Below are positions 44,039 to 52,884 of a DNA stretch of 64,000 nucleotides, piece by piece; the first letter of the stretch is position 1, and every line of letters starts with the position of its first letter. Source of the DNA: DASWJZ01 sp963720705 (GTDB lineage Bacteria; Pseudomonadota; Alphaproteobacteria; Rhizobiales; Afifellaceae); the NCBI GenBank assembly GCA_963720705.1, contig CAVRGJ010000006.1:62001-126000 (forward strand), written 5' to 3'. Under the pieces are notes generated by a model. It ran no database searches. It saw only the letters and a program-made list of their open reading frames with translations, and was not told the DNA's origin. Both the position numbers and the translations under genes were made by a program.

Positions 44039-45454
44039 TCATTTCGGCTCCACCCGCAGGGTCAGCCCATCGCGCCCGACGACGCGGACCGATTGGCCGG
44101 CCGACAAAGGGCGTTCGGCGCGGGCGCGCCAGCGCTCGCCCGCGGCTTCAACTTCGCCCTCCTCGCCGGCCCACGCAACGACCTTGGCCTTCGTCCCGGT
44201 CAGGGTGGCGTCGCCGCTCGTCACGGGGCGGCGGCGCGCACGCACCAGCATGGACAGCACCAGCAGGAAGAGCGCCGCGCTGACCACGGCTGCGCCGATC
44301 ACGACCGGCCAGGCCAAGCGGTAGCCCGGCGTATCGAACGTCATCAGCGAGCCAAGCACGAAGGCCACGAGACCACCGATGCCGAGCGCCCCGAACGACG
44401 GCACGAAGGCCTCCGCCGCCATCAGGCCGAGACCGAGCAAAGTGAGCCCGAGGCCGGCCAGGTTGATGGGTATGATGCTGAGCGCAAGGAGCCCGAGCAC
44501 CAGGCAGATGCTGCCGATCACGCCGGGCGCGAAAATCCCCGGATGCGAGAACTCGAAGATCAGGCCCCACGCGCCGAGCAGGAGCAGGATGTAGGCGATG
44601 TTCGGGTCGGTCAGCGTTCCGAGCAGCCGCGTACGCAGGTCAGGTTCGATTGGAACGACACTTACCGCAGCCAGGTCCAGCGTCCGCGCTGTGCCCGCCA
44701 CGCTTACCGAGCGCCCGTCCACCTTTGTCAGAAGGTCGGAGAGATTGTCCGCCACCACGTCGATGACGTTCAGCTTCAGCGCTTCGTCGTAGGGAAGACT
44801 TGCCGCCTCGCGCACCGCGCGCTCGGCCCACTCGGCGTTGCGGCCGTGTAATTTCGCAAGGCCCCGGATGTAGGCGACGGCATCGTTTGTGACCTTGGTC
44901 ATCTCCGCGTCGGGCGGACGGATCTGGCCGGGCTGGTCCGCACCCGACGCTTCCGGCTTTGCCGGCTCCTGCTGCGGCGGAGAAATCCCGCCGAACAGGC
45001 TGACCGGCGTTGCAGCGCCGACATTGGTGCCCGGCGCCATCGCCGCGATCTGACAGGCATAGAGGATGTAGGTCCCGGCGCTGGCGGCGCGCGCGCCGCT
45101 CGGCGCAACGTAGCCCACCACCGGCACCGGCGAGGAAAGGATGGCGCGAATGATGTCGCGCATCGAGGTGTCGAGCCCGCCCGGCGTATCCATCCGCAGC
45201 ACGACGACGGTCGCGCCTTCGTCCGCGGCCCGCTTCAGGCTGCGGACAATGTAGTCCGCGCTCACCGGTGCGACGGGGCCATTGAGATCCAGGAGATAGG
45301 CCGTCGGCTCCGCCGCGCCTGTGAACGGCGCCGACAGAATCGAGAGCGCCAGGGCGAGAAGCGCAGCACCCCCTCGCCAGCCGGCACGGAACGCACCGAC
45401 CGTGCGGCGTTGCCGCAAAGCGCCCACCCGCAAAGGCCGCCCAAAGGCTCGCAT
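44039..45454 (-). CDS. nfeD: NfeD family membrane serine protease (long form)
   Basis: A 471-residue protein. A signal or anchor (about 28-48), then a ClpP-class periplasmic protease domain (YIVRSLKRAADEGATVVVLR, MDTPGGLDTSMRDI, GARAASAGTYIL) whose Ser in ASAGTY is the expected nucleophile. The region around 155-180 is a Pro-rich insert, four to five membrane helices follow at ~285-400, and the end is an OB-like NfeD domain (GDATLTGTKAKVVAWAGEEG). It belongs with the slipin gene downstream. The family prototype (PH1510) cleaves its stomatin partner; that role here is inferred. Confidence 0.9.
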   Translation of the reverse strand: MRAFGRPLRVGALRQRRTVGAFRAGWRGGAALLALALSILSAPFTGAAEPTAYLLDLNGPVAPVSADYIVRSLKRAADEGATVVVLRMDTPGGLDTSMRDIIRAILSSPVPVVGYVAPSGARAASAGTYILYACQIAAMAPGTNVGAATPVSLFGGISPPQQEPAKPEASGADQPGQIRPPDAEMTKVTNDAVAYIRGLAKLHGRNAEWAERAVREAASLPYDEALKLNVIDVVADNLSDLLTKVDGRSVSVAGTARTLDLAAVSVVPIEPDLRTRLLGTLTDPNIAYILLLLGAWGLIFEFSHPGIFAPGVIGSICLVLGLLALSIIPINLAGLGLTLLGLGLMAAEAFVPSFGALGIGGLVAFVLGSLMTFDTPGYRLAWPVVIGAAVVSAALFLLVLSMLVRARRRPVTSGDATLTGTKAKVVAWAGEEGEVEAAGERWRARAERPLSAGQSVRVVGRDGLTLRVEPK

Positions 45455-45645
45455 GACTCGCTGCCCGCAAGCTCCAGATCAGAGCTGATGTTATCCGATA
45501 TGCCGCACCGCGTAGAGCCGTTCCGGCTGAGGCGCGGCATGGCGAAGGGTCAAGAGCGCCTCCCGCTCCTCTTCGGTCGGTCTCACAGTTAAGCCGGCAA
45601 TCTGCAAGCTGGATTCTTGGCGGGGGCTCGTTAGAAGTGCGGGCC

Positions 45646-46722
45646 ATGGAAGCCGCACGCGCCAGAAAGCCTGTCGAGAGCTGCTTTGTCGTCGCCTGCA
45701 GCGGCGGCGAGAACACGGTGCTGGAAGAGCGTCCCCTCCCTGCGCCAGGCCCGGGCGAGATGCTGCTCGGCCTTCGTGTCGTCGGCTTCTGCGGCACCGA
45801 CCTCTTCAAGCTCAAGACCGGCAGCGCGAAGCCCGGCAGCGTGCTCGGACACGAGCTTGTCGGCGACGTGATCGCGCTCGGCGCAGGCGTCACGGAGTTT
45901 GCGATCGGTGACCGCGTCGTCGTCCCGCATCACGTGCCCTGCGGAACCTGCGTCTATTGCCGACGCGGCAACGAGACGATGTGCGAAGTCTTCAAAGAGA
46001 ACCTGATGGAACCGGGCGGCTTCGCGGACGCCATTCTGATCCGCGCGCGGGCCGTGGAATTCGCAGCGCGCAAAGTGCCGGAGACCCTCTCCGACGAGAG
46101 CGTGGTCTTCATGGAGCCCGCCGCCTGCGTGCTCCGCAGCGTCGAACGCTCAGGGCTCGGTGCGGAAGGAATCGCGGTGGTACTCGGCGCCGGCAGCATG
46201 GGGCTCCTGCATCTCCTGGTGCTGAAGGCGGTCTTTCCCAAGGTCGACGTCGTGATGGTAGACTTCGACGCAGATCGGCTCGCGCTTGCGGTAGAACTCG
46301 GCGCAGCGCGAACCGCCGAGCCAGGCGAAGAGGCGATTGCGGCCGTCCGCGCCTTGAGCGACGGCGTCGGCGCCGACGCAGTCTTCGACACGGTCGGTGG
46401 GGGAAAGGCGCTTGCGTCGGGCATCGCGCTGACGCGCGCCGGCGGCTCCATCGTGCTCTTCGCACATGCACCCGATGGCGAGAGCGCGGCGGTGGATCTG
46501 AACGCCGTCTTCAAGAGCGAGCGGCGGATCATCGCCGCCTATTCCGGCGCGCTCCATGAGCAGCAAAGAATCTTCGAACTCCTGGTGAGCGGCGCACTCG
46601 ATCCCGCGCCGCTGGTGACTCATACGATGCCACTCGACGATTTTGCCAAGGGCGTCGAGCTTGTCGTCGCACGGAAAGCGCTGAAGGTGCTTTTTACTCA
46701 GTCGCGCGCGGGCGGCGCGTGA
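45646..46722 (+). CDS. Zinc-binding alcohol dehydrogenase (sorbitol/threonine dehydrogenase type)
   Basis: A 358-residue medium-chain dehydrogenase. Catalytic zinc motif GFCGTDLFKL and GHELVGDVIALG, structural zinc loop CGTCVYCRRGNETMC with four cysteines, and the Rossmann motif VVLGAGSMGLLHLL. The ATG at 45646 is used; a GTG at 45637 would add three residues. The next gene is a paralogue whose GTG overlaps this stop. Substrate is unknown: probably a polyol or other secondary alcohol. Confidence 0.87.
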   Translation: MEAARARKPVESCFVVACSGGENTVLEERPLPAPGPGEMLLGLRVVGFCGTDLFKLKTGSAKPGSVLGHELVGDVIALGAGVTEFAIGDRVVVPHHVPCGTCVYCRRGNETMCEVFKENLMEPGGFADAILIRARAVEFAARKVPETLSDESVVFMEPAACVLRSVERSGLGAEGIAVVLGAGSMGLLHLLVLKAVFPKVDVVMVDFDADRLALAVELGAARTAEPGEEAIAAVRALSDGVGADAVFDTVGGGKALASGIALTRAGGSIVLFAHAPDGESAAVDLNAVFKSERRIIAAYSGALHEQQRIFELLVSGALDPAPLVTHTMPLDDFAKGVELVVARKALKVLFTQSRAGGA

Positions 46723-47792
46723 GCATGACGCTCCCCTCCACGATGCAGGGCGCGATGCTGCTCGGCCCGGAGGAGATCGAAATCCGTCAGGTGCCGGTGC
46801 CGCGCCCGGGCGAAGGCGAGATTCTCCTGAAGATCGAGGCAGCGACCACCTGCGGCACAGACGTGAAGGTGTTCCGGCGCGGCGGCCACCCGCGCATGCT
46901 GAAGGCGCCGACGCTTTTCGGGCACGAGATGGCGGGCGTCGTAGCGGCGACCGGTGCCCGCGTCACGGCGGTGAAGGAAAGCGACGCAATCGTGGTCGCC
47001 AATTCGGCGCCATGCCTTCAATGCGAGCCGTGCCGGCGCGGGCGCGAGAATCTCTGCGAGGACCTGCACTATCTAAACGGCGCCTTCGCCGAATATCTGC
47101 TCGTGCCGCGGCGCTTTGTGGAGCGCAACGTACACCCGATCCCGACCGGCCTCTCCTTCCAGCGCGCCGCGCTCGCCGAGCCGCTCGCCTGCGTGCTCCA
47201 CGGCATCGACGCCTGCGAACTCGACCGCTACGCGGTCGGCGGGCCGGTCGAGATTCTGCTCTTCGGCGGCGGGCCGATCGGGCTCCTCTTCGTCGCCGCG
47301 CTCGCGCGAATGGGACAGCACGTCGTGCTCGCCGACCCGAACCCCGGACGCCTCGAGGTCGGGAAGAAGCTCGGTGCTGCGCGCAGCATCGAGATTTCTC
47401 GCGGTGGCGGCCAAGCGGCGCGCGTCCGCGCCGAGACGGATGGCGGCAAGGGCTATTGGATCACCATCGATGCGACCGGCCAGCCCGGTGTCTGGTCGGA
47501 CGCAATCGAATCGCTTCGACCAGGCGGTCTCGTCAACCTCTTCGGCGGCTGCGCGCCCGGCACTTCGATTCCGCTCGACACGCATCTCGTGCACTACAGC
47601 GAGCTGACGCTGAAGGGCGTTTATCATCATCGCCCGGAGACGTTTCGCCGTGCCATCGCGCTACTCGCCGATCCCGCCTTCAAGGCGGACCTCCTGATCT
47701 CCGGCACGCAGCCGATCTCAGGCGTGGTCGACGCACTTCGAAGCATGATGCGCAAGGAAGCTCTCAAGGTCGTGATCAAGAACAGCGCGTGA
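46719..47792 (+). CDS. Zinc-binding alcohol dehydrogenase, second of tandem pair
   Basis: A 357-residue medium-chain dehydrogenase. Zinc sites in TTCGTDVKVFRRGG and GHEMAGVVAATG, cysteine loop CLQCEPCRRGRENLC, cofactor motif LLFGGGPIGLLFV. The GTG start overlaps the preceding stop as GTGA, so both are made together. The pair is diverged in sequence and probably acts on different steps of one alcohol or polyol pathway. Its substrate is not recognisable. A small membrane protein gene follows after about 70 bases. Confidence 0.87.
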   Translation: MSMTLPSTMQGAMLLGPEEIEIRQVPVPRPGEGEILLKIEAATTCGTDVKVFRRGGHPRMLKAPTLFGHEMAGVVAATGARVTAVKESDAIVVANSAPCLQCEPCRRGRENLCEDLHYLNGAFAEYLLVPRRFVERNVHPIPTGLSFQRAALAEPLACVLHGIDACELDRYAVGGPVEILLFGGGPIGLLFVAALARMGQHVVLADPNPGRLEVGKKLGAARSIEISRGGGQAARVRAETDGGKGYWITIDATGQPGVWSDAIESLRPGGLVNLFGGCAPGTSIPLDTHLVHYSELTLKGVYHHRPETFRRAIALLADPAFKADLLISGTQPISGVVDALRSMMRKEALKVVIKNSA

Positions 47793-47861
47793 CGATTGAG
47801 CGCAGCGCGCGCGGCGATTTGCGCCATCTTGTGACGAGCGCATCGGCGCGAAAGTTCGCCG

Positions 47862-47996
47862 ATGAAGATGCGGATTTTGATGCCGGCCGTTTTCGCGGTC
47901 GCGTTGACAGTCGTCGCCGGCTTTTATTTCTTGCGCAAGGAGGAGGCCGCCCGGCCCGAGCTGGCGCCAGTGGGCACCAACGAGTCGATGAAATAG
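47862..47996 (+). CDS. 44-residue single-span membrane protein
   Basis: A short protein beginning MKMRILMPAVFAVALTVVAG, a membrane helix or uncleaved signal, followed by FYFLRKEEAARPELAPVGTN. It is 41 bases upstream of the SCO gene on the same strand. Codon use looks ordinary for the region. No clear ribosome site is seen in front of the first ATG; a second ATG three codons in is possible. No known family. Confidence 0.5.
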   Translation: MKMRILMPAVFAVALTVVAGFYFLRKEEAARPELAPVGTNESMK

Positions 47997-48036
47997 CGAC
48001 GCGGCACCCCTATATGGCCGCGCAGAAGAAGAGAGA

Positions 48037-48648
48037 ATGAAGAACGTTCGAGTCGCGCTTTGGATTGCCGCCGCGGTCGCGCTTTTCGCGCTCGGCGCGC
48101 TTGCGGTGACCGGGACTTCCTTCCTCGGCGACAAGACAGCGACGGCCGGTGCACCAAAACCAGGCGCGCCGCTCGGCGGCCCGTTCCAGCTCGTCGACGA
48201 CAAGGGTGCGCCGATCACCGAGGCGATCTTCCGCGGCAAGCCGTCAGTGACGCTCTTCGGCTATACGCATTGCCCGGACGTTTGCCCGACGGCGCTGACG
48301 GATATGTCGCGCTGGGCCGACGAGCTTGGCAGCGACGCCGACAAGCTTCGCTTCGTCTTCGTCACCGTCGATCCGGAACGCGACACGCAACAGACGATGC
48401 ACGACTATATCGGCATCTTCACAGCGCCCATCGTCGGCATCACCGGCCCGCCGGACGCCGTGCACGCGATGGCCAAGGACTACAAGATCTTCAGCCGCAA
48501 GGTGCCGACCACCGGCGGCGACTACTCGATGGACCACACGGCGTCGCTGATCCTGCAGGACGCGAACGGGAATTTCGTCGGCACCATCGATCCGAGCGAA
48601 TCGCACCAAGCGGGATTGGCCAAGCTCGAGCGTCTTGTGGCAGGATAG
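48037..48648 (+). CDS. SCO family copper/thiol-redox protein
   Basis: A 203-residue membrane-anchored thioredoxin-fold protein with one N-terminal helix (about 7-27). The copper-binding motif is CPDVCP (Cys79, Cys83) with His167 in YSMDHTASL. SCO proteins deliver copper to, or reduce, the CuA site of cytochrome c oxidase. No oxidase gene is nearby. It sits between two tiny membrane-protein genes on the same strand; the second starts five bases after its stop. Confidence 0.93.
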   Translation: MKNVRVALWIAAAVALFALGALAVTGTSFLGDKTATAGAPKPGAPLGGPFQLVDDKGAPITEAIFRGKPSVTLFGYTHCPDVCPTALTDMSRWADELGSDADKLRFVFVTVDPERDTQQTMHDYIGIFTAPIVGITGPPDAVHAMAKDYKIFSRKVPTTGGDYSMDHTASLILQDANGNFVGTIDPSESHQAGLAKLERLVAG

Positions 48649-48653
48649 CGCCC

Positions 48654-48794
48654 ATGAGGCTCGATCCGATCGCCAAGACGGCGCTCGCCGGCGCCGGACT
48701 GCTCTTCTTCCTGGCGGGAGCGGGCTGGGCCTATTGGGGCACCGATATTTTCCTGTCGACGATCATGTCCGGGCTCGCCTATTGCGGGCTTTGA
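48654..48794 (+). CDS. 46-residue membrane protein after SCO
   Basis: A 46-residue protein: MRLDPIAKTALAGAGLLFFL then AGAGWAYWGTDIFLSTIMSG, which is one or two hydrophobic spans. It starts five bases after the SCO stop and ends 16 bases before the tlyA start, so it fits an operon SCO-small-tlyA. I know no function; the tight packing favours a real gene. A GGATAGCG run precedes the ATG, a weak ribosome site. Confidence 0.6.
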   Translation: MRLDPIAKTALAGAGLLFFLAGAGWAYWGTDIFLSTIMSGLAYCGL

Positions 48795-48810
48795 CAAGCC
48801 GGGTTCTTCC

Positions 48811-49746
48811 GTGAGCGACGCGACACGCATGCGCCTCGACGCGGCGCTGGTTGAGCGTGGTCTCGCACCAAGCCGTGCGCGCGCCCGCGACGCGATCCTG
48901 CGCGGCGCGGTCACGGTGGAGGGCACGCCGGAGACGCGGCCGGGGCGGCTGATTGCGGCCGACGCGGCACTCAGCGTCGACGATCCGGCCGCTGGATACG
49001 TCTCGCGCGCGGCGCTGAAGCTGATCGCGGCGCTCGATCAATTCGGCTTCGATCCGACTGGACTGACGGCGCTCGATCTCGGCACCTCGACCGGCGGCTT
49101 CACCCAGGTGCTGCTCGAACGCGGCGCCGCGCATGTCGTTGCGGTCGACGTCGGGCATCGCCAGCTTCACCCGACGCTCGCCGGCGATCCGCGCGTGACG
49201 TTGCTCGAAGGCTTGAACGCGCGTGACCTGACCCGCGCGCATCTCGGCGGCAGGAAGATCGGCGCGATCGTCGCGGATTTGAGCTTCATCTCGCTGAAGC
49301 TGGCGCTGCCGCCGGCGCTTGCACTTTCGGAGCCCGGCGCGTTCGGCGTGTTTCTGGTGAAGCCACAGTTCGAGGTCGGACGCGAAGCACTCGGCAAGGG
49401 CGGGATCGTGCGCGATCCGAAGGTGTCTGAGAAGGCCGCGGAGGATTTTGCTTCGTGGCTCGAGGATCAACGCTTCAACGACGCTGTAGCCTCCTCCTTG
49501 AGGGGAGGTCGAAGTTCGCAGGACGCGAAGCGGACGGCGAACTTCGGGAGGGGGGATGATCGCACGGTAAGCCCCCCTCCCGAAACCGACCACGCTTCAC
49601 TTGCCGGTTTCGACCTCCCCTCAAGGGGGAGGTTACGCGGCTCAGACGAGAGCCCCGCGTGTTGGTGCGTGGCTGGGAGGGTCCCCTCTCCGATCGCCGG
49701 CGGGTCCGGCAATCGTGAATTCCTGGTCGGCGCGCGGCGTGACTGA
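48811..49746 (+). CDS. tlyA: TlyA-family rRNA 2'-O-methyltransferase with an inserted repeat
   Basis: Ribosomal RNA cytidine-2'-O-methyltransferase/hemolysin A family, 311 residues where about 245 is normal. It has an N-terminal S4 RNA-binding domain (RLDAALVERGLAPSRARARD), the FtsJ-like SAM motif ALDLGTSTGGFTQVLL, and VADLSFISLKLALP. After LEDQ (residue ~224) comes an in-frame insert of about 50 residues made by a palindromic repeat (49486-49636), after which the normal ending VAGRVPSPIAGGSGNREF resumes. Whether the insert is tolerated is unknown. The GTG start lacks a strong site. Confidence 0.9.
   Translation: MSDATRMRLDAALVERGLAPSRARARDAILRGAVTVEGTPETRPGRLIAADAALSVDDPAAGYVSRAALKLIAALDQFGFDPTGLTALDLGTSTGGFTQVLLERGAAHVVAVDVGHRQLHPTLAGDPRVTLLEGLNARDLTRAHLGGRKIGAIVADLSFISLKLALPPALALSEPGAFGVFLVKPQFEVGREALGKGGIVRDPKVSEKAAEDFASWLEDQRFNDAVASSLRGGRSSQDAKRTANFGRGDDRTVSPPPETDHASLAGFDLPSRGRLRGSDESPACWCVAGRVPSPIAGGSGNREFLVGARRD
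49486..49636. repeat. 151 bp palindromic repeat element inside tlyA
   Basis: Outer arms 49486-49513 and 49609-49636 are inverted copies (26 of 28 bases); inner arms 49543-49555 and 49572-49584 are perfect 13-base inverted copies; a small GTTCGC/GCGAAC hairpin lies at 49514-49519/49537-49542. The arm core CCTCCCCTCAAGG recurs at 30404-30426. It carries no gene of its own and keeps the tlyA reading frame open. Confidence 0.85.
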
Positions 49747-50969
49747 GGTCGTCGTCATCGAATCGATCGGGCATCGGGGCGACGGAATCGTCACGCTCGC
49801 GGACGGGCCGCTCTACGTGCCGTTCGCGTTGCCCGGCGAGCGGATCGAAATTGAGCGTGACGGCGAGCGCGCGCGGATCGTTGAAATCCTCGCGCCGAGC
49901 GCAGAACGCGTTCGGCCGCTTTGCCGGCATTTTGGGCGCTGCGGCGGTTGCGCTCTGCAAATGCTTTCGCTCGACGCGACACGAAGCCTGAAGCGCGATT
50001 TCGTCGTCGCGGCACTGAAGCAGCGCGGGCTGGAGCCGGACGTGGCGGAGACGATCGGCGTTCCGCCCGCGAGCCGCCGCCGAGCTGTGCTGACGGCGCT
50101 TCGCACCGGCAAGAAACTCGTGCTCGGCTATCACGAGCGGCTCTCCAAAAACGTCGTCGACATCGAGGAATGCCCGGTTCTCGTGCCGGCGCTTCAGGCG
50201 CGGCTCGCCGACATCCGCGCGCTTGCCGGTCCGCTGGTCTCGGGCAGGAAGCCCGCAAGGCTCACAGTGCTTCTCACAAGGGCCGGGCTCGATCTCGATG
50301 TGGACGGCGTTCCGCATCCGGGGCGAGCCGCGATCTCAACGCTCGCCGATCTCGCCGTCGCGCATGGGCTGGCGCGGCTTTCGGTCGGCGGCGAGCCGAT
50401 GTTGACGTTGAGCGAGCCGGCGCTTGCCATCGCCGGCGTCGCGCTGACGCCGCCGCCCGGCGCTTTCGTGCAGGCTTCGGCCGAGGCGGAAGTCCGCGAT
50501 GACGGCACTTGTCGCCGAGCATCTCTCGGGAGCGAAGCGCGTCGCTGACCTCTTTGCCGGTGTCGGCACATTCGCACTGGCGCTGGCGCGGCGCGCCACG
50601 GTTTGCGCCGTCGAAGCAAACGCCGCCGCTCTCGCCGCGCTCACCCAGGCAGCGCGGCGCGCACCGAAACTGAAGCCGGTCGAGACGGAGCGCCGCGATC
50701 TTTTCGCCGATCCGCTTTCGCCGAAGGAGTTGGGGCAATTCGACGGCGTCGTGTTCGATCCGCCGTTCGCCGGCGCCAAGGCGCAGGCGGAAGCGCTCGC
50801 CGCCTCGCGCGTGCCTCTTGTCGCCGAGGTCTCGTGCAATCCCGCCACCTTTGCGCGCGACGCCCGCATCCTCGTCGACGGCGGCTACACGCTCGAGCGC
50901 GTCGTGCCGGTCGACCAGTTCGTCTATTCGGCGGAGACGGAAGTCATCGGGCTGTTCCGACGCGAGTGA
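49739..50969 (+). pseudogene. TrmA/RlmC/RlmD-type RNA uracil-C5 methyltransferase, frameshifted
   Basis: An RNA m5U methyltransferase of about 409 residues if repaired. An N-terminal TRAM-like domain (RGDGIVTLADGPLYVPFALPG), then the iron-sulfur cysteines CRHFGRCGGCALQ and IEECPVL. The SAM part (RVADLFAGVGTFALALA, VFDPPFAG, catalytic Cys in EVSCNPATFARD) is in a second frame starting at about 50499. Dropping one C at 50491-50496 gives a continuous AEAEVAMTALVAEHL. The GTG start overlaps the tlyA stop by eight bases. It may be an assembly error or a broken gene. Confidence 0.85.
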
Positions 50970-51025
50970 AGGCGCACTGGACGAAAAGCGAAATCGACAC
51001 GACCTTAGGCGGCAGGAAGACATCG

Positions 51026-52090
51026 ATGCCAGAGACTCCGCTCGAACGCCTTGCCAATCGCGCCGCCTTTGCCGTCAGGCAGACCGGCCGCGTTGCCTGG
51101 TACGCCGGCCATGGCGCCGTCATGCGGCGGATGGTGCGGCGGCTCGAAGCGGAATCAGGCGCGCCGAAGCGGGCGCCGGTGAAGCCGTCGAAGCCCGTGC
51201 CGGGCATGCGGCGGCTGCTTGCCGACGTCGCTGCGTTGCTCGCACACGACCTCGCCAACGCCGAAGCCGGATACTATCCCCTCCCGGTTGACGAGGACGG
51301 CGGGCTTCCCGGCCTCATGGCGCGAAGCCGCGAATTCTTCCGCGACGTGCCGGAGGTCGTGCGCCGGCGCGGCCACGCGCTGTCACGTGAGATTCCGACG
51401 GAAAGCGGCAAGCGGCCGGACTACTACCTGCAGAATTTCCATTTCCAGTCGGGCGGCTGGCTGACGGAGGAATCGGCGCGCCTCTACGACATGCAGGTGG
51501 AGGTGCTTTTCTCCGGCGCCGCCAACGCGATGCGCCGGCAGGCGCTGGTGCCCATGGCAGAAGCCCTGAAGGGACGCGACCAGCGCCGCCTCGCCTATGC
51601 CGACATCGCCTGCGGCACGGGCTCGTTCCTCTGCCAGGTGCGGCAGGCTTTTCCTCGCCTCCCGGCTTTCGCGATCGATCTGTCGGAAGCTTACCTCGTC
51701 GAAGCGAAGCGGCGGCTAGGGCGGCGGCCAAGAATCCAGCCGGTCCTCGCCAAGGCAGAGGCGCTGCCGCTTCCCGACGCCAGCCTCGACGTCGCGACGT
51801 GCATCTTTCTCTTCCACGAGCTGCCGCCGGAGGTACGCCGCGCGGTAGCGCGCGAGATCGGCCGTGTCATGAAGCCAGGCGGGCTCTTCGTCTTCATCGA
51901 ATCGCTGCAGCCCGGCGACGCACCCGATTACGACGGGCTTCTCGAGATATTCCCGGCGCTCTTCCACGAGCCGTATTTCCAGAGCTACCTCGAAGCGGAT
52001 TTGGCGGCGCTCTTCGGCGACGCGGGTTTCGCGCTCGAAAGAGCGACAAACGCGTTCTTCGCGAAGGTGGTGGCCTTCCGCCGGACTTAG
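51026..52090 (+). CDS. Class I SAM-dependent methyltransferase
   Basis: A 354-residue protein with a helical N-terminal part of about 150 residues (GMRRLLADVAALLAHDLANA, YLQNFHFQSGGWLTEESARL) and a methyltransferase domain. Its SAM motif is IACGTGSFLCQVRQ at about 193, then AIDLSEAY, LPLPDASLDVATCIF and MKPGGLFVFIES. The substrate is unknown; small molecules, lipids or quinones are possible. AGGAAG precedes the ATG. It follows the RNA methyltransferase gene by 56 bases and is convergent with upp. Confidence 0.87.
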   Translation: MPETPLERLANRAAFAVRQTGRVAWYAGHGAVMRRMVRRLEAESGAPKRAPVKPSKPVPGMRRLLADVAALLAHDLANAEAGYYPLPVDEDGGLPGLMARSREFFRDVPEVVRRRGHALSREIPTESGKRPDYYLQNFHFQSGGWLTEESARLYDMQVEVLFSGAANAMRRQALVPMAEALKGRDQRRLAYADIACGTGSFLCQVRQAFPRLPAFAIDLSEAYLVEAKRRLGRRPRIQPVLAKAEALPLPDASLDVATCIFLFHELPPEVRRAVAREIGRVMKPGGLFVFIESLQPGDAPDYDGLLEIFPALFHEPYFQSYLEADLAALFGDAGFALERATNAFFAKVVAFRRT

Positions 52091-52145
52091 CGTGACATCC
52101 GCGATTGGCTCGCCCTCTCCCCTTGCCTCGCCGCCGCCGAAGCCG

Positions 52146-52787
52146 CTACTTCGTCCCGTACATCCGGTCGCCGGCGTCGCCCAGCCCCGGCACGATGTAG
52201 CCGTGGTCGTTCAGGTGATCGTCGATCGCGGCGGTGAAGACCGGCACATCCGGATGCGCCGTGCGGAAGCGCTTGATCCCCTCCGGCACGGCGAGGAGAC
52301 AGACGAAGCGAATATCCTTCGCGCCCCTCCCTTTCAGCTTGTCGACGGCCGCGACCGCGGAGTTCGCCGTCGCCAGCATCGGATCGACGCAGATCACCGT
52401 GCGCTCCGAGAGGTCCTCCGGCGCTTTGAAATAGTATTCGACCGGCTGCAGCGTCTTCGGATCGCGATAGAGGCCGATATGCGCCACGCGCGCGGAAGGC
52501 ACGAGATCGAGCATGCCTTCGAGCAAGCCGTTACCGGCGCGGAGGATCGAGGCGAAGACCAGTTTCTTGCCGGCGATCTTGCGCGCGGTCATCGCGGTCA
52601 GCGGCGTCTCGATCTTCACCTCTTCGAGCGGCAGATCGCGCGTCGCCTCGTAGCAGATGAGCCCGGCGATCTCGCGGAGCAGTTGCCTGAACCCGCGGGT
52701 CGACGTGTCCTTGTCGCGCATGATCGTCAGCTTGTGCTCGACCAGCGGGTGATCGATGACCGTGACGCCTTCGAATTTCTGAGCCAT
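52146..52787 (-). CDS. upp: Uracil phosphoribosyltransferase
   Basis: Converts uracil and PRPP to UMP in pyrimidine salvage; 213 residues, close to E. coli Upp. It has STRGFRQLLREIAGLICYEA, the PRPP motif CVDPMLATANSAVAA with neighbouring KLKGRGAKDI, and the uracil site YIVPGLGDAGDR. GGAGG precedes the ATG at 52787. It starts 97 bases beyond deoB on the same strand and probably completes the nucleoside salvage operon or has its own promoter in that gap. Confidence 0.96.
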   Translation of the reverse strand: MAQKFEGVTVIDHPLVEHKLTIMRDKDTSTRGFRQLLREIAGLICYEATRDLPLEEVKIETPLTAMTARKIAGKKLVFASILRAGNGLLEGMLDLVPSARVAHIGLYRDPKTLQPVEYYFKAPEDLSERTVICVDPMLATANSAVAAVDKLKGRGAKDIRFVCLLAVPEGIKRFRTAHPDVPVFTAAIDDHLNDHGYIVPGLGDAGDRMYGTK

Positions 52788-52884
52788 GCCCGCCGCCTCC
52801 ATATTTTCGAAAGTTCATACACGGGGGAACAACGAGAGCAAACGGCAAGGGGAGAGAGGGTTTCGCGCCTGCCGCGCCCTCCCC

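Noticed and set aside
45491..45586. A 31-codon minus-strand frame (GTG start, charged, ending VRHIG) in the gap between nfeD and the dehydrogenase gene
   Set aside because: Codon use looks acceptable, but there is no ribosome site, no hydrophobic or known motif, and the frame is too short to support without conservation data.
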